A stretch of DNA of 64,000 nucleotides from NCBI RefSeq assembly GCF_000745215.1, contig NZ_JQNK01000008.1, positions 1 to 64,000 on the forward strand, given 5' to 3'. The notes under the pieces are model-generated. The model was given only the letters and a program-made list of their open reading frames with translations, was not told the DNA's origin and ran no database searches. Positions 16,927 to 26,033 of this stretch are shown piece after piece. The first letter of the stretch is position 1. Each line of letters opens with the position of its first letter. The position numbers were made by a program, and so were the translations under genes. The DNA is from Methylosinus sp. PW1 (GTDB lineage Bacteria; Pseudomonadota; Alphaproteobacteria; Rhizobiales; Beijerinckiaceae).

Positions 16927-18839
16927 CCGTCGCGCCAAAAATCCAAGGCTGGTGCCCGGGCGCGCTGCGGCCGATGCAGAGCGGCGATGGCCTTCTCTTG
17001 CGCGCGAAGACGACGCATCCGCGTCTTTCGGCGCGGCAGGCGCGCGAGATCGCGTCGATTGCGCAGGATTGCGGCAATGGCCTCGTCGACCTCTCGCAGC
17101 GCGCGCAATTGCAATTGCGCGGCGTGAGCGAAGCGAAGCTCGAGCAGGCGCAGAGTCGCCTCGCCGCGCTCGGCCTGCTCGCCGAAGATGCGGCGACGGA
17201 GAGCCTGCTCAATTTCCTCGTCTCGCCTTTCGCCGATGCGCAGGCGAGCGCTCTCGTCGCGCGTCTCGCGCAATCGCTCGTCAATGACGCTCCCCTTCGC
17301 GACTTGCCGGGAAAATTCGGCTTTCTCGTCGATGATGGCGGCGCGCTCGGCCTTTCCGCTTCGACAATGGATATTCGCCTCGAGGCGCATGGCGAAAATA
17401 TCGCCGTCATCGCCGATGGCGCGCGCGAACATGCTTTTCTCGCAACGCCGGAAACGGCGAGCGATGTGGCCTTGGCGCTCGCGCGCGCTTTTCTCGTCTT
17501 GCGGAAAGGCCGGGAATTCGAATTGCGTCGCATGCGCAATGTCGTCGCCGCTTTCGGCCTCTCGGCGCTGATGGAAGTGGCGGCTCACACGCCGACGCCG
17601 TACACATCGCGCTGTCGCGCCGCTTCCGCCGCAGAGATTTTCGGAGCGCGGCTGTCTCACGAAGGCGGCGAAAACGGCGTGAAGTGTTTCGCCGGCGTGG
17701 GCGCGCCCTCTGGGCGATTGCGCGCGGATGATCTTCACGCGCTCGCAGCGCTGGCCGAAGTCCATGGCCTGAACGAGTTGCGCCTCACGCCCTGGCGCGC
17801 GCTGCTGCTGCCCTGCGCCGATCTCGACGCCGCGCAAAAAATCGTCGAGGTCGCGGGCGGGCGCGGCCTGGTCATTGCGGCGGATGATCCGCGCCTCTCC
17901 GTCATCGCCTGTCCCGGCGCGCCGGAATGCCCGCAGGCGCATGCGCCGACGCGCGATCTCGCCGAAATTCTCGCCCCTCTCGCGGCGCGGCTTGCGTCGG
18001 AGGGCGCGAGGCTGCACATATCGGGCTGCGCCAAGGGCTGCGCCTCTCCCGCTGCGGCGAAGGTCGCGCTGGTGGCGACGCCGCGAGGATTCGATCTCAT
18101 CGACAATGGATGCGCGAGCGATGCGCCGACGTTGCGAGGCCTCGGCGTGAATGAGATAGAAGACGCAATGAGAGCGCGCATCGCGCGCTGCAAACAAGGA
18201 GCCACAATGTCCGGCGCATTGACCTACATACGCGACGGCGCCGCGATCTATGACCGCTCCTTCGCCATTATTCGCGCAGAGGCTCGGCTCGAGCGTTTCT
18301 CGCGCGAGGAGGAGCGCGTCGCCGTGCGCATCATCCATGCTTGCGGAATGGTGGAGATCGCCGACGATATCGTCTTCTCGCCCGGCTTCGCGGAAGCGGC
18401 GAGCGCGGCGCTGCGCAATGGCGCGCCCATTCTCTGCGACGCCAATATGGTCGCTCACGGCGTCACCCGCGCGCGCCTGCCTACGAATAATGAGGTGATC
18501 TGCACGCTCGCCGATCCGCGCTCGCGCGCGCTCGCCGAGGAAATGAAGACGACGCGCAGCGCCGCGGCGATGGAGCTGTGGCGCGAGAAGCTCTCTGGCG
18601 CCGTCGTCGCCATCGGCAATGCGCCAACCTCGCTGTTCCGACTGCTGGAGATGCTCGACGAAGGCGTAGCCCCGCCCGCTGCGATCGTCGCAATGCCGGT
18701 CGGCTTCGTCGGCGCGGCGGAATCCAAAGAGGCGGCGCTCGCCGACGGACGCGTTCCGACGGCGATCGTGCGCGGACGCAAGGGCGGCAGCGCCATGGCC
18801 GCCGCGGCGATCAATGCGCTGGCGAGCGAGAAAGAATGA
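16923..18839 (+). CDS. cobG-cobH: Fused precorrin-3B synthase / precorrin-8X methylmutase
   Basis: One uninterrupted 638-aa frame. Residues 1 to about 425 are CobG, the oxygen-dependent precorrin-3B synthase of the sulfite-reductase fold. The 4Fe-4S cysteines are in CPGAPEC and GCAKGC. Residues about 429-638 are CobH, the precorrin-8X methylmutase that moves the C11 methyl group to C12, with RIIHACGMVE including the catalytic His. The two are normally separate genes. Here no stop codon separates them, yet cobH keeps its own ATG at 18207 behind an AAGGAG site. Both a fusion protein and free CobH are therefore possible. The start overlaps cobN and the stop overlaps cobI. Confidence 0.9.
   Translation: MTVAPKIQGWCPGALRPMQSGDGLLLRAKTTHPRLSARQAREIASIAQDCGNGLVDLSQRAQLQLRGVSEAKLEQAQSRLAALGLLAEDAATESLLNFLVSPFADAQASALVARLAQSLVNDAPLRDLPGKFGFLVDDGGALGLSASTMDIRLEAHGENIAVIADGAREHAFLATPETASDVALALARAFLVLRKGREFELRRMRNVVAAFGLSALMEVAAHTPTPYTSRCRAASAAEIFGARLSHEGGENGVKCFAGVGAPSGRLRADDLHALAALAEVHGLNELRLTPWRALLLPCADLDAAQKIVEVAGGRGLVIAADDPRLSVIACPGAPECPQAHAPTRDLAEILAPLAARLASEGARLHISGCAKGCASPAAAKVALVATPRGFDLIDNGCASDAPTLRGLGVNEIEDAMRARIARCKQGATMSGALTYIRDGAAIYDRSFAIIRAEARLERFSREEERVAVRIIHACGMVEIADDIVFSPGFAEAASAALRNGAPILCDANMVAHGVTRARLPTNNEVICTLADPRSRALAEEMKTTRSAAAMELWREKLSGAVVAIGNAPTSLFRLLEMLDEGVAPPAAIVAMPVGFVGAAESKEAALADGRVPTAIVRGRKGGSAMAAAAINALASEKE
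18196..18209 (+). promoter_or_regulatory. Internal ribosome-binding site and ATG of cobH
   Basis: AAGGAG at 18196-18201 is spaced 5 bases from an in-frame ATG at 18207 inside the cobG-cobH frame. Translation from here would give a normal 210-aa CobH beginning MSGALTYIRDGAAIY. This suggests that the fusion arose by loss of the cobG stop codon while the old start signal of cobH was kept. Confidence 0.7.
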
Positions 18840-19609
18840 ATATCGTCGATCCGAATCTGCGCGCCGACGATGGCGCGCGCGTCACGTTGGGCGCGCTGCT
18901 CGGGGTCGGGCTCGGCCCCGGCGATCCCGAGCTGATGACGCTGAAAGCCGCGCGTCTGGTGAGCGAAGCAAAAATCATCGCTTATTTTTCCAAGCGCGGA
19001 AAGCCGAGCCATGCGCGCGCCATCGCCGCGCGCTTCATCGCGAAGGATTGCGTGGAGATCGCGCTCGCCTATCCGCTGACGACAGAGATTCCTTTCGATC
19101 ACCCCGACTATGTGGCGGCGCTCGCCGCCTTCTATGAGGAAAGCGCGGATCGCCTCGCCTTGCATCTTTCGCTCGGCCGCGACGTCGCGCTTCTCTGCGA
19201 GGGCGATCCGATGCTCTACGGCTCCTTCATGCATTTGCAGACGCGCTTGTCGTCGCGCTTTCGTGTGGAGGTCTGCGCGGGCGTCTCCGGCATGTCGGGC
19301 TGCTTCGCCTCGGCGCGCCAGCCGATGACATGGGGCGACGATGTGCTGACCGTCATTCCCGCGACTCTTCCACGCGAAATGCTCGCGCAGCGCCTCGTCG
19401 CGACCGACGCCGCCGTGGTGATGAAACTCGGCGGCAATCTCGGCAAGCTGCGGCTCGCGCTCGAGGATGCGAAGCTCATCGAGCGCGCCATCTATGTCGA
19501 GCGCGGCACGATGGCGGAGGAGAAGATCATGCGCCTGGCCGAGAAGCGCGACGATGACGCGCCTTATTTCGCGCTCGTCCTCGTGCCCGGCGCCGGACGT
19601 CGGCCGTGA
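18836..19609 (+). CDS. cobI: Precorrin-2 C20-methyltransferase
   Basis: A 257-aa SAM-dependent methyltransferase of the tetrapyrrole methylase family that converts precorrin-2 to precorrin-3A. The N-terminal glycine-rich loop is GVGLGPGDPELMTLKA, and the second conserved site LLCEGDPMLYGSF contains the family GDP motif. The ATG at 18836 overlaps the cobH stop by ATGA and is followed by a longer than usual lead of about 22 residues before the conserved core. Its stop overlaps cobJ by GTGA. Confidence 0.95.
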   Translation: MNIVDPNLRADDGARVTLGALLGVGLGPGDPELMTLKAARLVSEAKIIAYFSKRGKPSHARAIAARFIAKDCVEIALAYPLTTEIPFDHPDYVAALAAFYEESADRLALHLSLGRDVALLCEGDPMLYGSFMHLQTRLSSRFRVEVCAGVSGMSGCFASARQPMTWGDDVLTVIPATLPREMLAQRLVATDAAVVMKLGGNLGKLRLALEDAKLIERAIYVERGTMAEEKIMRLAEKRDDDAPYFALVLVPGAGRRP

Positions 19610-20358
19610 CGGGAAAGCTCTTCGTCATCGGCCTCGGTCCGGGCGATGCGCGCTTTCTCACCGCGGAAGCGCAGCAGGCGTTGAGCGCCGCGCAATATGT
19701 CATCGGCTATGCGCCCTATGTCGCGCGCGTTCCCGTCACGCCCGGCCAGACGCGCCTTTCGAGCGATAATCGCGTGGAGATCGCGCGCGCGGAAGAAGCG
19801 CTGCGCCTCGCCGCGAGCGGACGTGACGTTGCTGTCGTGTCGGGCGGCGATCCGGGCATTTTCGCAATGGCGGCGGCGGTGCTGGAGGCGATCGACAATG
19901 GCGAGCCGGCATGGCGTGAATTGGACATAGAAATTCTGCCCGGAATTTCCGCCATGCAGGCGGCGGCGGCGCGGCTCGGCGCGCCGCTCGGCCATGATTT
20001 CTGCGTGATCTCGCTCTCCGACAATCTCAAGCCGTGGGAGGTGATCGCAAATCGTCTCGAGCTGGCGGCGCGCGCCGATTTCGTCATGGCTTTCTACAAT
20101 CCCGCCTCGCGCGCGCGGCCGCAGCGCATTCACGATACATTCGCGTTGCTGCGCCGCGTCTTGCCGGCAGATCGCATCGTGGTCTTCGCGAAATCGGTCG
20201 GCCGCGCGGAGGAGAGCATCGCCATCACAACTTTGGGCGAGGCCGATCCGAGCGTCGTCGACATGTCGACCTTGGTGCTCATCGGCGCGAGCGGCACCAG
20301 GCTCGTGTCGCGCGAGAATGCGCCGCCTTTCGTCTACACGTCGCGGAAGGCGACATGA
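19606..20358 (+). CDS. cobJ: Precorrin-3B C17-methyltransferase
   Basis: A 250-aa tetrapyrrole methylase that carries out C17 methylation and ring contraction of precorrin-3B. Motifs are IGLGPGDARFLTAEA, VSGGDPGIFAM and FYNPASRARPQ, all characteristic of CobJ/CbiH. It begins at GTG in a GTGA overlap with cobI and ends in an ATGA overlap with cobL. It acts directly on the product of CobG encoded two genes upstream. Confidence 0.95.
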   Translation: MTGKLFVIGLGPGDARFLTAEAQQALSAAQYVIGYAPYVARVPVTPGQTRLSSDNRVEIARAEEALRLAASGRDVAVVSGGDPGIFAMAAAVLEAIDNGEPAWRELDIEILPGISAMQAAAARLGAPLGHDFCVISLSDNLKPWEVIANRLELAARADFVMAFYNPASRARPQRIHDTFALLRRVLPADRIVVFAKSVGRAEESIAITTLGEADPSVVDMSTLVLIGASGTRLVSRENAPPFVYTSRKAT

Positions 20359-21563
20359 GCGCGGCGCGCTGGCTTTCGCTCATCGGCATAGGCGAGGATG
20401 GCCTCGCGGCGCTGACGCCGGCCGCGCGTGCGCTCGTCGCCGACGCCTCGCTCATCATCGGCGGCGCGCGTCATCTCGATCTGATCGGCCCGCAGAAAGC
20501 GGAGACGCTCCTCTGGCCTTCGCCGCTCTCTGCCGCAATGGAGACGATTCTCGCGCATCGCGGCGCGCCGACCGTGGTGCTGGCGAGCGGCGATCCTTTC
20601 TTCTTCGGCGTCGGCGATATGATCGCGCGTAATGTGGCGGCGGAGGAAGTGCTCTGCCTTCCGGCGCCGTCCTCCTTTTCTCTCGCCGCCGCTCGGCTGA
20701 AATGGAGCCAGCAGGATTGCGCATTGCTGTCGCTGCATGGCCGCGCCTTCGAGCGCGTGACGCCGCATCTGCAACCTTCGCGCCGACTGCTCATTCTGTC
20801 ATGGGACGAGACGACGCCCGCGCGCCTCGCGGCGCATCTGACCGCGCTCGGCATGGGCGAGTCGCGCATCCATGTGCTCGAGCATATGGGCGGCGCCGAG
20901 GAGCGCATTCGCAGCGCGCGGGCGGAGGCGTTTTCGCTCACCGACATCGCGCCGCTCAACACGATCGGCGTCGAAGCAGTCGCGGGGCCTGGCGCGCGCA
21001 TTCTGCCGCTGACGCCGGGCCTGCCGGATGATTGGTTCGAGCATGACGGGCAGATCACCAAGCGCGACATTCGCGCCGTGACTCTCGCCGCGCTCGCGCC
21101 GCGCCGCGGCGAATGCTTGTGGGACGTAGGTGCGGGCTCGGGCTCCATCGCCGTCGAATGGATGCTCGCCGATCCCGCCAATCGCGCCATTGCGATCGAG
21201 CGGAATGCGACGCGCGCGGCGCGCATCGCGCGTAACGCCGCTTCGCTCGGCGTTCCCGATCTCGCGATCGTCGAAGGCGCTGCGCCGGAAGCGCTCGCGG
21301 GATTGGCGACGCCGGATGCGATTTTCATCGGCGGCGGCGGCGAAGCAAAGATCATAGAGGCGGCGTGGAATGCGCTGCCCTTGCGGGGGCGCATCGTCGC
21401 CAATGCGGTGACGATAGAGACGCAGGCGCTGCTGATCGACGCTTTTGCGCGCATGGGCGGCGAGCTGGTGAGCATTGCGATCGCGAAAGCGCGCCCGATC
21501 GGCTCCTATCACGCGCTGGAGCCAGCGCTGCCCGCGCTGCAATGGCGCGCGGTGAAGAGTTGA
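20355..21563 (+). CDS. cobL: Precorrin-6B C5,15-methyltransferase (decarboxylating)
   Basis: A 402-aa two-domain enzyme. The N-terminal half is a tetrapyrrole methylase (CbiE-like; LASGDPFFFGVGDM) responsible for C5 methylation. The C-terminal half is a Rossmann SAM methyltransferase (CbiT-like; DVGAGSGSIAVEW near residue 260) responsible for C15 methylation and decarboxylation. The fused arrangement is normal for CobL. The ATG at 20355 overlaps the cobJ stop, and the stop overlaps a TTG start of cobE. cobK, needed just before this step, is not in the window. Confidence 0.95.
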   Translation: MSAARWLSLIGIGEDGLAALTPAARALVADASLIIGGARHLDLIGPQKAETLLWPSPLSAAMETILAHRGAPTVVLASGDPFFFGVGDMIARNVAAEEVLCLPAPSSFSLAAARLKWSQQDCALLSLHGRAFERVTPHLQPSRRLLILSWDETTPARLAAHLTALGMGESRIHVLEHMGGAEERIRSARAEAFSLTDIAPLNTIGVEAVAGPGARILPLTPGLPDDWFEHDGQITKRDIRAVTLAALAPRRGECLWDVGAGSGSIAVEWMLADPANRAIAIERNATRAARIARNAASLGVPDLAIVEGAAPEALAGLATPDAIFIGGGGEAKIIEAAWNALPLRGRIVANAVTIETQALLIDAFARMGGELVSIAIAKARPIGSYHALEPALPALQWRAVKS

Positions 21564-22111
21564 GCGCGCGCTATGCGATCGGCATAGGCGCGCGCAGCGG
21601 CGTGGATGCGCGAGAGGCGGTCGCGCTGATCGAGAAAGCTCGCGAAGCCTATGCGCGCGATCCTTCTCCCGCTCGCGGGAGAAGGTGGCCCGGCATAGCC
21701 GGGTCGGATGAGGGCTCGCCGTGGCGTCGCGGTATCGAGGATGAGGGCGGCGCGGACCCTCATCCGACCTCGCTTCGCGAGGCTTCCTTCTCCCACGAGT
21801 GGGAGAAGGAGTGGGGCATCGAGATTGCGCTTTTCACCATCGAGTCGAAGCGGGGCGAGAAAGGGCTTCATGACGCGGCGCGATTGCTGAATCTGCCGCT
21901 GGTCTTTCTTCCGCTCGATACGCTGCTCGCGCGCAAGGACGAGCTTCTCACCCGCTCGCCGCGCGTAGAGGCGCTCACCGGCGTCGGCAGCGTGGCGGAG
22001 GCGGCGGCGCTGGTCGGGGCAGGGGCGGGGAGCCGTCTGCTCGGGCCGCGCCTCGCCAGCGCCGGCCTCACCTGCGCGATCGCGCGAAATGCGTTAGAGG
22101 AAGCGCCATGA
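21560..22111 (+). CDS. cobE: CobE, cobalamin biosynthesis protein, with an in-frame palindromic insertion
   Basis: A 183-aa protein of the CobE/CbiG C-terminal family. Conserved parts are [17 protein letters not shown] at the start and [17 protein letters not shown] and [15 protein letters not shown] later. The usual length is about 130 residues. The extra 49 or so (about residues 35-83) are translated from a 148-bp inverted repeat pair and have no CobE character. The start is a TTG in a TTGA overlap with the cobL stop, the only start that keeps the conserved N-terminus. CobE binds pathway intermediates in aerobic B12 synthesis. Whether this interrupted version folds is uncertain. Confidence 0.85.
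   Translation: MSARYAIGIGARSGVDAREAVALIEKAREAYARDPSPARGRRWPGIAGSDEGSPWRRGIEDEGGADPHPTSLREASFSHEWEKEWGIEIALFTIESKRGEKGLHDAARLLNLPLVFLPLDTLLARKDELLTRSPRVEALTGVGSVAEAAALVGAGAGSRLLGPRLASAGLTCAIARNALEEAP
21662..21809. repeat. Inverted pair of 53-bp palindromic repeats inside cobE
   Basis: The left arm at 21662-21714 starts CCTTCTCCCGCTCGCGGGAG and ends GGTCGGATGAGGG. The right arm at 21757-21809 is its near reverse complement. Both arms are 53 bases long and each contains its own two small hairpins; they are separated by 42 bases. The same unit in the same inverted pairing occurs between genes at 47.8-48.0 and 48.9-49.0 kb. Confidence 0.9.
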
Positions 22112-22875
22112 CCATATATTTCATCGGCGCCGGTCCGGGCGCCGCCGATCTGCTGACTTTGCGCGGCCGCGACATTCTCGCGCGCTGCCCCGTCTGTCTC
22201 TATGCCGGCTCGCTGGTCGCGCCGGAAATCCTGGCCCATTGCCCGCCGGACGCGCGCATCATCGACACGGCGCCGCTGTCGCTCGACGCGATCATTGCGG
22301 AGATGCAGAAGGCGACGGCGGCCGGGCAAGATGTCGCGCGGCTGCATTCGGGCGATCTCTCCATTTGGAGCGCCGTCGGCGAGCAGACGCGGCGGCTCGA
22401 CGCGCTCGGGATCGCTTACACGATCACGCCGGGCGTGCCGGCCTTCGCCGCCGCCAGCGCCGCGCTGAGGCGCGAGCTGACCTTGCCGGAAGTGGCGCAA
22501 TCGGTGGTGCTGACGCGCACCTCGGGCCGCGCCTCGGCCATGCCGGAGACGGAGACCTTGGCCGCCTTCGCCGCCGCGCGGGCGACAATGGCGATTCACC
22601 TCTCCATCCATTCGCTGGAGCGCGTCGTCGACGAGCTCACGCCATTTTATGGCGCGGACTGCCCGATAGCGCTGGTCTATCGCGCCTCCTGGCCCGATGA
22701 GCGCATCGTGCGGGGCACGCTCGCGACCATTGAAGCGCTGGTCGGCGAAGCGCCGATGGAGCGCACCGCGCTCATACTCGTCGGCGAGGCGCTGGCGGCG
22801 GAGGATTTCCGCGAGAGCGCGCTCTATGACGCGGGCTATGACCGCCGCTTTCGGCCCACGGGAGCGGGACGCTGA
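22108..22875 (+). CDS. cobM: Precorrin-4 C11-methyltransferase
   Basis: A 255-aa tetrapyrrole methylase that methylates C11 of precorrin-4. It shows [16 protein letters not shown] at the N-terminus, the [15 protein letters not shown] motif and the [14 protein letters not shown] segment typical of CobM/CbiF. The start overlaps cobE by ATGA. The stop TGA at 22873-22875 overlaps the CTG that seems to start cobB. The length is normal for the family. Confidence 0.95.
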   Translation: MTIYFIGAGPGAADLLTLRGRDILARCPVCLYAGSLVAPEILAHCPPDARIIDTAPLSLDAIIAEMQKATAAGQDVARLHSGDLSIWSAVGEQTRRLDALGIAYTITPGVPAFAAASAALRRELTLPEVAQSVVLTRTSGRASAMPETETLAAFAAARATMAIHLSIHSLERVVDELTPFYGADCPIALVYRASWPDERIVRGTLATIEALVGEAPMERTALILVGEALAAEDFRESALYDAGYDRRFRPTGAGR

Positions 22876-24197
22876 CCGCGCCCGGAATTCTCATCGCCGC
22901 TGTCCGCTCCGGCGCGGGCAAGACCACGGTGACTCTGGGTCTGATGCGCGCGCTGGCGCGGCGCGGCCTGCGGGTCTCGGGCGTCAAATGCGGGCCGGAT
23001 TATATCGACCCCGCCTTTCACGCCGTTGCGACCGGACGCGCGAGCTTCAATCTCGACTCCTGGACGATGGAGGCCGAGCTGCTCGCGCAGCTGGCGCTGC
23101 GCGCCGGCGAGGACGCCGATCTCGTCGTCGCGGAAGGAGCGATGGGGCTTTTCGACGGCGCGCCCGGCGAGCTGGCGCAGACGGGCGCCTCGGCGGATAT
23201 CGCCGCTCATATCGGCTGGCCCGTGCTGCTGGTGATGGATGTCTCGGGGCAGGCGCAGAGCGCGGCCGCCATAGCGCGCGGCGTCGCGCTGCATGACGCG
23301 CGGGTGAGGCTCGCCGGCGTGCTGCTCAATCGCACCGGCTCGGAGCGCCATCGCAAGCTCGCGCAGGAGGCGATCGAGGCGGTCGGCATAAAAGTGTTCG
23401 GCGCGTTGCCGCGCGATTCCGGGGTCGCGCTGCCCGAGCGTCATTTGGGTCTGGTGCAGGCCGGCGAGACGCGAGGGCTGGAGGCTCTGCTCGATCGGCT
23501 GGCCGAGCGCATGGAGGCCCATGTCGATCTCGACGCCTTGCTCGCCGCTGCGGGCGGCGGGCTCGTCGATCTCGCGTCCAGTCCTCTCGAGGTTCCTCAC
23601 CCGCCGGGCGGCCGCATCGCCGTCGCGCAGGACGAGGCTTTCTCTTTCTTCTACCCGCATCTCGCCCGCGCCTGGCGCGAGGCGGGCGCGGAGATCGTTT
23701 TCTTCTCGCCGCTCGCCGATGAAGTTCCGCCGGAGGATTGCGACGTCTGCTGGCTTCCGGGCGGCTATCCAGAGCTCCATGCGGGCCGGCTCGCGGCGGC
23801 GCAGAATTTTCTCGGCGGGCTTCGCCGCTTCGCCGCGACGCGTGCGGTCCATGGCGAGTGCGGCGGCTATATGACGCTCGGGCGGACGCTGACCGACGCG
23901 GCCGGCGCGGCGCATGAGATGGCCGGCCTGCTCGATCTGGCGACGAGTTTTGCGCAGCGCAAACTTCATTTGGGCTATAGGCGCGCAAGGCTTCTCGCCG
24001 ATGGCGCGCTGGGCGCTGCGGGCGACGAGCTCGCCGGACACGAATTCCACTACGCGACCATCGTGAGTGAGAAGGGCGAGCCCTTTGCGATGGTTACAGA
24101 CGCCTATTCGCAGGAGCAGCGGCCGGCGGGGCTGCGGGCGGGGCGGGTGACGGGAAGCTTCTTCCACGCGATGACGAAAAAAAAGGGCCGCCGGTAA
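22872..24197 (+). CDS. cobB: Hydrogenobyrinic acid a,c-diamide synthase, probable CTG start
   Basis: A glutamine-dependent amidotransferase of 441 aa that amidates the a and c side chains of hydrogenobyrinic acid. The N-terminal ATPase has the P-loop [14 protein letters not shown] and the CobB-type segment [18 protein letters not shown]. The C-terminal class I glutaminase-like domain has [11 protein letters not shown] with the catalytic Cys. The frame opens after a stop at 22839-22841, and no ATG, GTG or TTG precedes the P-loop; the first GTG lies after it. CTG at 22872, overlapping the cobM stop, gives a normal N-terminus, so CTG initiation is inferred. It is the last cob gene in the chain. 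Confidence 0.9.
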   Translation: MTAPGILIAAVRSGAGKTTVTLGLMRALARRGLRVSGVKCGPDYIDPAFHAVATGRASFNLDSWTMEAELLAQLALRAGEDADLVVAEGAMGLFDGAPGELAQTGASADIAAHIGWPVLLVMDVSGQAQSAAAIARGVALHDARVRLAGVLLNRTGSERHRKLAQEAIEAVGIKVFGALPRDSGVALPERHLGLVQAGETRGLEALLDRLAERMEAHVDLDALLAAAGGGLVDLASSPLEVPHPPGGRIAVAQDEAFSFFYPHLARAWREAGAEIVFFSPLADEVPPEDCDVCWLPGGYPELHAGRLAAAQNFLGGLRRFAATRAVHGECGGYMTLGRTLTDAAGAAHEMAGLLDLATSFAQRKLHLGYRRARLLADGALGAAGDELAGHEFHYATIVSEKGEPFAMVTDAYSQEQRPAGLRAGRVTGSFFHAMTKKKGRR

Positions 24198-24209
24198 CGC
24201 CAGCGGCCC
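24177..24209 (-). terminator. Rho-independent terminator on the minus strand
   Basis: Read on the minus strand, GGGCCGC, a short loop region and GCGGCCC are followed directly by eight T. This would end leftward transcripts from the L,D-transpeptidase gene about 280 bases upstream. It overlaps the last codons of cobB, so it also limits antisense transcription into the cob operon. The plus-strand side has no T run, so it is probably one-directional. Confidence 0.7.
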
Positions 24210-24485
24210 AAGTCAAGGGAGGAAACGCCCAAGGAGGGCTACGGAGCGAGAGAAGTTCTCGCTGCGTCGCACTGTTGTATTGCTGCGGCGCACAAGTGTC
24301 AAGCGCCTTTTTGGAAGCCCGCCACAATGTCGCATCACGACCGAGCTTTTGGCGGAAGTTCCGGCGCGGGGCCGCAGCGAAACAGCAACGCTCGCGGCGC
24401 CTTTTTCCGACCAATGCAGGCAAAATTGCGACGATCCGCCCTTGGGTGGATCGTTTGAGCAAAAAAATTGTGAGTTGCTCGTAAA

Positions 24486-26033
24486 TCAGGGGCGAGCGGT
24501 AACCGGCGGCAGCGCCGGCACGCCGCCAGTGGCCGCAGCGACCTTGGCGTGGCGCTCGGCCCCGAGCGAGGCTTGCGGCTTTTTGGCCGGATCGGCGCGA
24601 TGCGACGGCGCTGACGCGGGGGCCTGCGAGGCGGCGGCCTGGCCTGCCGCGGTCTTGGTCGCGACAGGCTTGGGCGCTGCAGCCTTGGCGGTCGCCGGCT
24701 TGGCCGCGGATTTGGCGGCCTCCGACTTTTCGTTCTTGGCGCTCTCGCCGGCCTTGGCGCCTTCGATCTTCGCGGGCTCCGATTTGGCTGGCTCGGCTTT
24801 GGCGACGGCGGGCTCGCTCTGGGCCGGCTCCTTGCGGAAGCCGAGCAATCCGCCGATCGAGTCCGTCGCTCCGGCGAGTCCGCCGAGCCTGACCGGCTCG
24901 GCCGGAGCGGCGGCTTCCACGACCTTCGCCACAGTGGCCTGCTCGGCGGCCGCGGCCGCCACCTTGATCTCGGTCTCTTTCTTGGCCTTGGCGGGGAGCC
25001 TCGTCGCGCTCATGGCCAGCACGGGAGAACGCGACTTGCCGCCGCCGATCTTCTCGTCGAGGGCGATCTCGATCGGCGGCGCGACCAGCGCCTCCGGCCG
25101 GCTCACCTCGGCGACGCGGGCGTAGAAATCGGGGTGCTGGCCGCCGTCCTGATAGACGACGCGCACCGGCCTGACGCCAGCCGCCGCCAGTTCGGCCACT
25201 TTGGCGTCGTCCGCAGCGGTTTTCTGCGCGACCTGCGCCTCTATCTCCGCATTGCGGCGCAGCGGAGGGCAGGCGGCGCCGGCGTCGAGCGGCTGGCCAT
25301 TGGCCGAGGTCGCGTCGAAGACATAGCGCCGATTGCAGACGCCGACGCTAGGCTCCTTGCCGGCGACCTCGAAATGGTCGGAGCCTTCCTTCAGCTGCTT
25401 CCAAAAGCCGATATTGGGATCGAGCCTGTGCTTGGCCAGATTCTCCGCCGTCATCTTGAACGGATAGGACTGCATCTGGATCGAGCGCTGGCCATTGTTG
25501 AAGGAGGTGCGCAGGATCGCATAGATCTCGGCGATCTGCCGATCGGTCATGGAGAAGCAGCCGGCCGAGGAGCAGGCGCCATGGACCATGATGGAGCCGC
25601 CGCTATGGCCATAGGCGCGGTCATAGGCGTTGGGATAGCCGACGTTGAAGGAGAGATAATAGGCGGAGTTCGGATTCATCTGCCCGGGGGTGATGGAATA
25701 GAACCCCTCCGGCGCCTGCCGGTCGCCCTCGCGAACCTTCGGCCCGAGCTGGCCGGACCACCGGCACATGGGGAAGGTCTTGAGATAGGCGTAGCGCCCG
25801 TCGGGCCGCTGCTTCCAGATTTGGAACTCGGCCTCTTTCTTATAGGAGCGGATGAGCGTCGGCGATTCCTTGGTGACGCCGGCCTGCTCCATCAGCGCCA
25901 AGGTCTCGGGCGGGATGGGCGACAGCGCACGCTGCGAGCCGGAGCCGAGATCATTGCAGGCGGAGAGCGCGAGCGACGCCCCGACGAGGCCCCAGGGGGC
26001 GAGCCGCCGCCCGACGTTCCGGAAGAGATTCAT
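24486..26033 (-). CDS. L,D-transpeptidase-family lipoprotein with Ala/Lys/Pro-rich tail
   Basis: A 515-aa predicted lipoprotein. The start MNLFRNVGRRLAPWGL at 26033 gives a signal peptide ending in LSAC, a lipobox. Residues about 40-230 are a YkuD/YafK-type catalytic domain with the active-site region HGACSSAGCFSM. Such enzymes crosslink peptidoglycan or attach proteins to it. The last 170 residues are low complexity, rich in Ala, Lys, Glu and Pro (EPAKSEPAKIEGAKAGE), and may span the periplasm or bind the wall. A longer in-frame ATG at 26096 would bury the signal peptide and is rejected. It stands alone, with a terminator downstream. Confidence 0.85.
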   Translation of the reverse strand: MNLFRNVGRRLAPWGLVGASLALSACNDLGSGSQRALSPIPPETLALMEQAGVTKESPTLIRSYKKEAEFQIWKQRPDGRYAYLKTFPMCRWSGQLGPKVREGDRQAPEGFYSITPGQMNPNSAYYLSFNVGYPNAYDRAYGHSGGSIMVHGACSSAGCFSMTDRQIAEIYAILRTSFNNGQRSIQMQSYPFKMTAENLAKHRLDPNIGFWKQLKEGSDHFEVAGKEPSVGVCNRRYVFDATSANGQPLDAGAACPPLRRNAEIEAQVAQKTAADDAKVAELAAAGVRPVRVVYQDGGQHPDFYARVAEVSRPEALVAPPIEIALDEKIGGGKSRSPVLAMSATRLPAKAKKETEIKVAAAAAEQATVAKVVEAAAPAEPVRLGGLAGATDSIGGLLGFRKEPAQSEPAVAKAEPAKSEPAKIEGAKAGESAKNEKSEAAKSAAKPATAKAAAPKPVATKTAAGQAAASQAPASAPSHRADPAKKPQASLGAERHAKVAAATGGVPALPPVTARP

